Positions 60,418 to 64,000 of a DNA stretch of 64,000 nt are shown piece after piece; position 1 is the stretch's first letter, and the number at the start of each line of letters is the position of its first letter. This stretch comes from Clostridia bacterium (GTDB taxonomy: Bacteria; Bacillota; Clostridia; Oscillospirales; SIG627). The stretch spans positions 1 through 64,000 of the forward strand of contig JAFSGN010000008.1 of assembly GCA_017440805.1 (NCBI GenBank), written 5' to 3'. The notes below the pieces were generated by a model that made no database searches, was not told the origin of the DNA, and saw only the letters and a list, made by a program, of their open reading frames with translations. A program made the position numbers and the translations under genes.

Positions 60418-61692
60418 TTGCTTCAAAGAATTTCCGACATTATATGGGGGCCTTTTACGCCTTTTGTTTTTGCCGTGACGGGACTTTATTTTATCATCAG
60501 ACTTAAATTTTTTTCATGGCATAATACTGTCTACATATTCAGAAACACTCTTGGTGCATTATTCAATAAAAAAACGGCAGGAGGGCTTTCCTCCTTTTCC
60601 GCAATGGCAACCGCACTGGGCGGTACTATCGGTGTGGGGAACACAGTCGGTGTTGCCTCTGCTGTCATAAGCGGCGGATTGGGTGCAGTTTTCTGGATGA
60701 TTGTCGCCGCCTTCTTCGGAATGGCAATTAAATACGCCGAAATTTACCTTGCGGTCAAATACAAAAATTCAAACAGCGGAGGTGCGGTATACTACATAGA
60801 AAAAGGTCTGAACTGTCCGTCTCTCGCACTTATTTTTGCCGCCGTCTGCGTATTAACCTCTTTCGGTATGGGGAATATGGCACAGTCCGATGCCGCATCC
60901 CAATATATCAGCCGTACCTTTCACCTATCCCCTTTCCTGTGCGGAATAATCTTTGCTCTTATTACTTTTTATATGATAAAAGGCGGTATCCGACGAATAG
61001 CATCCGTCTCTGCGATAATGGTTCCTGTTATGGCAATTTTATATGTTCTTGCGGGCATAATTATAATAGTTATTAACTACAGAAACATTCCTTCCGCTTT
61101 TTGTGAAATTTTTCGGTGTGCTTTTGATTTTTCCGGTGTAAGAGGCGGATTTATCGGATTTTTCCTGTCAGATGCCATACGGTACGGGTTTTCAAGAGGT
61201 CTGTTTTCCAACGAGGCGGGAATGGGTTCTGCACCTACCGCCCACTGTGCATCTGCCGAAACAAATCCGAAAAAGCAGGCAGTATGGGGCGTTTTTGAAG
61301 TGTTTTGCGACACTGTGGCAGTTTGCGGTATAACAGCCCTTGCCATCGCAGTATCAGGAAAAAAAGCAGAAACAAACCCCTCTGCTCTGATATATAATAT
61401 ATTCACCGATATATTTGGTTTTTCGGGCGGTGCTTTTCTGAGCATCTCTATCGCCTTTTTTGCACTTGCCAGTATTTTTTGCTGGTATATCTACGGCAAC
61501 GAAGCACTTAAATACATTACAAAAAACAAGTTTGTTCAATCTGTGTATGCTGTTTTATTCTGTTATGCGGTATTTCTCGGCGCTGTTGCGGGAACCGACA
61601 CTGTGTGGAATATATCCGATATTCTCAACGGAATTATGGCATTTATAAATATTTTCGTTCTTGTAATGCTCCGTTGTCAAGTGAAAATGTAA
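60418..61692 (+). CDS. Sodium:alanine/glycine symporter (AGCS family)
   Basis: 424 residues with about 11 membrane helices. GGLSSFSAMATALGGTIGVGN near residue 55 (in part), FGMAIKYAEIYLAVKYK, and the signature FSRGLFSNEAGMGSAP near residue 260 identify the family. It imports alanine or glycine with sodium. It starts at TTG after GGGGGAG. No glycine riboswitch or other RNA element was seen in the 110-bp gap to the divergent neighbour. Confidence 0.93.
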   Translation: MLQRISDIIWGPFTPFVFAVTGLYFIIRLKFFSWHNTVYIFRNTLGALFNKKTAGGLSSFSAMATALGGTIGVGNTVGVASAVISGGLGAVFWMIVAAFFGMAIKYAEIYLAVKYKNSNSGGAVYYIEKGLNCPSLALIFAAVCVLTSFGMGNMAQSDAASQYISRTFHLSPFLCGIIFALITFYMIKGGIRRIASVSAIMVPVMAILYVLAGIIIIVINYRNIPSAFCEIFRCAFDFSGVRGGFIGFFLSDAIRYGFSRGLFSNEAGMGSAPTAHCASAETNPKKQAVWGVFEVFCDTVAVCGITALAIAVSGKKAETNPSALIYNIFTDIFGFSGGAFLSISIAFFALASIFCWYIYGNEALKYITKNKFVQSVYAVLFCYAVFLGAVAGTDTVWNISDILNGIMAFINIFVLVMLRCQVKM

Positions 61693-61744
61693 ATTAACTG
61701 CAGCATATCAGAAAGCACATACATTTCAAATATATAAACCGTTT

Positions 61745-62164
61745 TTATATGTGCAGTTTATTTTCATTACATACAGGACATACAATACCAGGGCAAACCC
61801 AATCATTTATGTTAATAATCGGACTGTACAAACTGCAAACCCTGTATCCCAGAAAATGATTTTGGGAGCAGCGGGCATAAACCCGGCAAATCCTCCGTTT
61901 GAAAAAAATCATTTTATATGCCTGCAACACAGTGTCGCAAACAAATGCTTTTTCTTTGATATCTTTTTCTACCAGTCCGTTTCCCCTTTTCTGTGCATAT
62001 TTTTTGTGGAACGCAGAAATAAGTTCCATATCTGTTTTTTTGTCAAGCCTCTTTATATTTCTCACTACCCGTTTTATGTAATCCTGATTTTTAAGAGCGT
62101 CAAATTCCCTTTCAGCCGTTTCCAAGAGCGTTTCGATTTCTCTTATTTCATCTGAAGAAAGCAA
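61745..62164 (-). CDS. Unrecognised small protein with C-terminal Cys motif
   Basis: About 139 residues from a TTG start 7 bases after GGGAGG. A TTG 18 bases further upstream lies within the ribosome site and is unlikely. The N-terminal 90 residues are helical and charged (SSDEIREIETLLETAEREF, KKYAQKRGNG). The C-terminal part is Cys-rich and ends DWVCPGIVCPVCNENK, a possible zinc knuckle. I recognise no family. It follows the structured-RNA locus with its terminator (62198-62229), so may be expressed by read-through or attenuation. Confidence 0.5.
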   Translation of the reverse strand: MLSSDEIREIETLLETAEREFDALKNQDYIKRVVRNIKRLDKKTDMELISAFHKKYAQKRGNGLVEKDIKEKAFVCDTVLQAYKMIFFKRRICRVYARCSQNHFLGYRVCSLYSPIININDWVCPGIVCPVCNENKLHI

Positions 62165-62189
62165 ATTAATTTCCTCCCGCAAGTTAATA

Positions 62190-62395
62190 TATAAAAAGAT
62201 GCATAACCCCTATCTCAGAGTTATGCATCGAAAAACGCACGCTCCGACAATAAGGTTACCACACTCTTATACAACTTGCATATTTTTCAAAACAAGCAGC
62301 CGGATGTACGCTTTTACCGTTAACATGCCTGTTTTAACTAAAAATATGCAAAAACACAAGAGTAATTCTCATCCATTATAATTAAGAGTGTGGTA
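62190..62395 (-). ncRNA. Structured RNA or leader with own promoter and terminator
   Basis: A perfect promoter (62401-62429) would start an RNA of about 200 nt. TACCACACTCTTA at its 5' end (62395-62383) pairs with 62269-62257 as closing stem; TTGCATATTTTT (62351-62340) pairs fully with 62287-62276 as inner stem; a further 9-bp stem with a G-U pair (62335-62327 with 62297-62289) leads to the loop. A large one-sided bubble (about 31 against 6 nt) lies between. The G-U pair exists only on the minus strand. The layout recalls 6S RNA, but no sequence match is claimed; a riboswitch-type leader of the next gene is the alternative. Confidence 0.5.
62198..62229 (-). terminator. Terminator behind the structured RNA
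   Basis: GATGCATAAC (62198-62207) pairs with GTTATGCATC (62220-62229); TTTTTATATA follows on the minus strand, immediately before the ribosome site of the next gene. Confidence 0.8.
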
Positions 62396-62400
62396 TAGAC

Positions 62401-62429
62401 ATTATAAAGGGTTTTTTATTTTTTGTCAA
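62401..62429 (-). promoter_or_regulatory. Perfect sigma-A promoter of the structured RNA
   Basis: Minus-strand TTGACA (62424-62429), exactly 17 bp, TATAAT (62401-62406). Confidence 0.8.
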
Positions 62430-62448
62430 GTTATTTTACTCATAAAAA

Positions 62449-62472
62449 ATGCACTCTCCTCAGAGAGTGCAT
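62449..62472 (-). terminator. Terminator of the lon-engB unit
   Basis: ATGCACTCTC (62449-62458) pairs with GAGAGTGCAT (62463-62472); TTTTTATG follows on the minus strand. Confidence 0.85.
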
Positions 62473-62559
62473 CGGAATACAAATCCGTCATACTGCGTCA
62501 TTCACGGAAACAGAAAGTTTATCCGCCTGATAATACAATCGGGCAATACATTTGCACTG

Positions 62560-63150
62560 TTACTGTCCAAGTATGTTATTTATATATGACCATATCTCGT
62601 TTCTGCCGTAACCCGTCAGTGCGGAAAAAGGTATTACCTCCACATCGTCAGGTACACATTGGTGGGATTTAATCTTTTCAAGATTCTGAAGTGCTGCGGT
62701 TTTGGAAAGTTTGTCGTACTTTGTGCAGACTATAAAGAAAGGCGTTTTGGTTTCATAAAGCCAGTCCAGCATCTGTGCATCGTCTTTTGTAATGCCTACC
62801 TTCAAGTCAATGAGTTGTATCACACAAACCAGTTGTTTATTGTCGGTAAGATATCCGTTTGTAAGTGACGACCACTTTTTTATGTCCTCCGGAGAACGCT
62901 TCGCATATCCGTAACCCGGCAGGTCAACAAGATATATCGACGAGTCAATATTGTAATAGTTAACGGTGATGGTCTTTCCCGGCTCACCGCTGACTCTGGC
63001 AAAAGATTTGCGGTTAATCAGACTGTTTATAAGCGAGGATTTTCCCACATTTGAACGGCCTGAAAGAGCAAATTGAGGTTTTGCGTCATGAATCAACTGG
63101 CTTTCAAGACCTGCTGTCATATCGAGTTTTACATTGTTTAAATTAAACAT
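62560..63150 (-). CDS. engB: Ribosome biogenesis GTPase EngB/YsxC
   Basis: 196 residues. FALSGRSNVGKSSLINSL (G1), DLPGYGYAKRS (G3), CTKYDKL (G4) and IPFSALTGYGRNEIW (G5) are in order. It is needed for 50S subunit assembly. It lies 10 bp downstream of lon, the usual pairing, and ends at a strong terminator. Confidence 0.95.
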   Translation of the reverse strand: MFNLNNVKLDMTAGLESQLIHDAKPQFALSGRSNVGKSSLINSLINRKSFARVSGEPGKTITVNYYNIDSSIYLVDLPGYGYAKRSPEDIKKWSSLTNGYLTDNKQLVCVIQLIDLKVGITKDDAQMLDWLYETKTPFFIVCTKYDKLSKTAALQNLEKIKSHQCVPDDVEVIPFSALTGYGRNEIWSYINNILGQ

Positions 63151-63160
63151 ACCCTGTCCT

Positions 63161-64000
63161 TTATTTCTGAAGAGTTACCGTCTGCGGCTCTATAGTGCAG
63201 GCTGTCACATTTTCAATACCACCGTCTTCACCGGGCAAAAGCGCATTTTCAATAACGGTATCTATATGTCGCGCGGGAATAAACTGCACATTTTCCTTTA
63301 CCCTGGAATCAACCTCTTCCAAATCGTCAAGATTATCATAAGGTATGATAACTGTTTTAATTCCGTTTGCGTAAGCCGCCATTGTCTTTTCACGGAGTCC
63401 GCCGATAGGAAGCACATTACCGCGAAGTGAAATTTCGCCGGTCATTGCCACATCGTTTCTGACCGGTCTGCCCGTAAGTTCGCTGACCAGTGCACACACC
63501 ATGGTAACACCTGCAGATGGTCCGTCTTTGGGAACGGCTCCCTCGGGAAAGTGTATATGTATATCCCGGTTTTTATAAAATTCTTTTTCGGTTATTCCCA
63601 GTTCATCGCATTTTGAACGGATATAACTTACCGCAAGTTTTGCCGATTCCTTCATTACATCGCCGAGAGAACCTGTAAGTTCAATTTTTCCGCTTCCCGG
63701 CATAGTCATAACCTCTGCCTTGAGAAGTTCTCCCCCCAACGCTGTCCAGGCAAGTCCGTTTACAACACCCACAAGCGGGAAAGAAGACATATTTTCTTTT
63801 TTATACTTATGGCGTTCCAGTATTTCGCTTACTTTTCCGCCCTTGAGAACATATGTTTTTTCGCCTGTTTCTATAAGATGCTTTGCAACACGGCGGCACA
63901 CACGGGCAATCTCCCGTTCAAGATTTCTTACTCCCGCTTCTTTGGTATAATGCTCTATTATCTCAATTACGGCATCGTCGGTTATTTTAAGATTCCGCTT
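63161..64000 (-). CDS. lon: ATP-dependent protease Lon, 3' part
   Basis: The last 279 residues of Lon; the reading frame is open to the right edge, so the 5' part is outside the window. Visible are the end of the AAA domain (sensor region with [19 protein letters not shown]) and the protease domain with catalytic Ser in [11 protein letters not shown] and Lys in [11 protein letters not shown]. It degrades damaged and regulatory proteins in the cytosol. It is cotranscribed with engB. Confidence 0.96.
   Translation of the reverse strand, partial: KRNLKITDDAVIEIIEHYTKEAGVRNLEREIARVCRRVAKHLIETGEKTYVLKGGKVSEILERHKYKKENMSSFPLVGVVNGLAWTALGGELLKAEVMTMPGSGKIELTGSLGDVMKESAKLAVSYIRSKCDELGITEKEFYKNRDIHIHFPEGAVPKDGPSAGVTMVCALVSELTGRPVRNDVAMTGEISLRGNVLPIGGLREKTMAAYANGIKTVIIPYDNLDDLEEVDSRVKENVQFIPARHIDTVIENALLPGEDGGIENVTACTIEPQTVTLQK

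Overview
The window is a chromosomal segment of an anaerobic Bacillota (class Clostridia) bacterium of moderate-to-low GC. The evidence is gene order: yicC-remA-gmk-rpoZ-priA-def-fmt-rsmB-rlmN-prpC-prkC-rsgA-thiN on the minus strand is the classic Firmicutes block known from Bacillus subtilis, here without coaBC and rpe. A PASTA kinase, meso-diaminopimelate dehydrogenase, ribonuclease M5 and a DUF4080 radical SAM protein agree. No rRNA, tRNA or CRISPR array was seen, and no finer taxonomic call is possible from this sequence.

Region by region. (1) 1-4.3 kb: right-hand end of an integrative mobilizable element (85-aa cargo protein, RepA-like ATPase, MobC-like protein, tyrosine integrase, excisionase, divergent XRE repressor), abutting the 3' end of guaA. 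Its other end lies outside the window. (2) 4.3-7.5 kb: guaA (only the ATP-pyrophosphatase half), ddh, an AT-rich gap with DnaA-box-like motifs, and a prolyl-tRNA deacylase. (3) 7.5-22.9 kb: one long minus-strand surface-polysaccharide operon. It runs from a consensus promoter near 22.9 kb through an initiating sugar-phosphate transferase, acetyltransferase, glycosyltransferases, glucuronyl C5-epimerase, Wzy polymerase, pyruvyltransferase, ATP-grasp protein, Wzx flippase, two wecB genes, UDP-glucose dehydrogenase and a nucleotidyltransferase, to a terminator at 7.5 kb. Two long poly-G tracts (G12, G8) sit in it. (4) 23-30 kb, plus strand: alaS, an sn-glycerol-1-phosphate dehydrogenase-like gene, a small membrane protein, secD and secF, then a 0.4-kb terminal-inverted-repeat element packed with mini-hairpins. 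(5) 30-40.8 kb: SGNH hydrolase, GH94-type phosphorylase, low-molecular-weight phosphatase, two CobW-type metal GTPases, one with a His/Cys repeat domain, a peptide-binding lipoprotein, a radical SAM protein and thiamine diphosphokinase. (6) 40.8-60.3 kb: the conserved housekeeping block plus yicC, rnmV, holA, comEC, a HIT protein and a DivIVA-like protein. A GH37 trehalase is wedged between rsgA and thiN, and the rsgA 3' end is duplicated on both sides of it. (7) 60.4-64 kb: an alanine/glycine:cation symporter, an unrecognised small protein behind a structured-RNA locus, engB, and the 3' part of lon.

The observations that most deserve a second look are these. The two poly-G tracts each lie exactly where a 5'-truncated reading frame begins; one extra G at the G8 tract would fuse two glycosyltransferases in frame. 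The structured RNA near 62.2-62.4 kb has a perfect-consensus promoter and a terminator. The rsgA-tail duplication brackets the trehalase. The hairpin-array inverted-repeat element follows secF. The repressor operators of the mobile element share a 16-bp palindrome.
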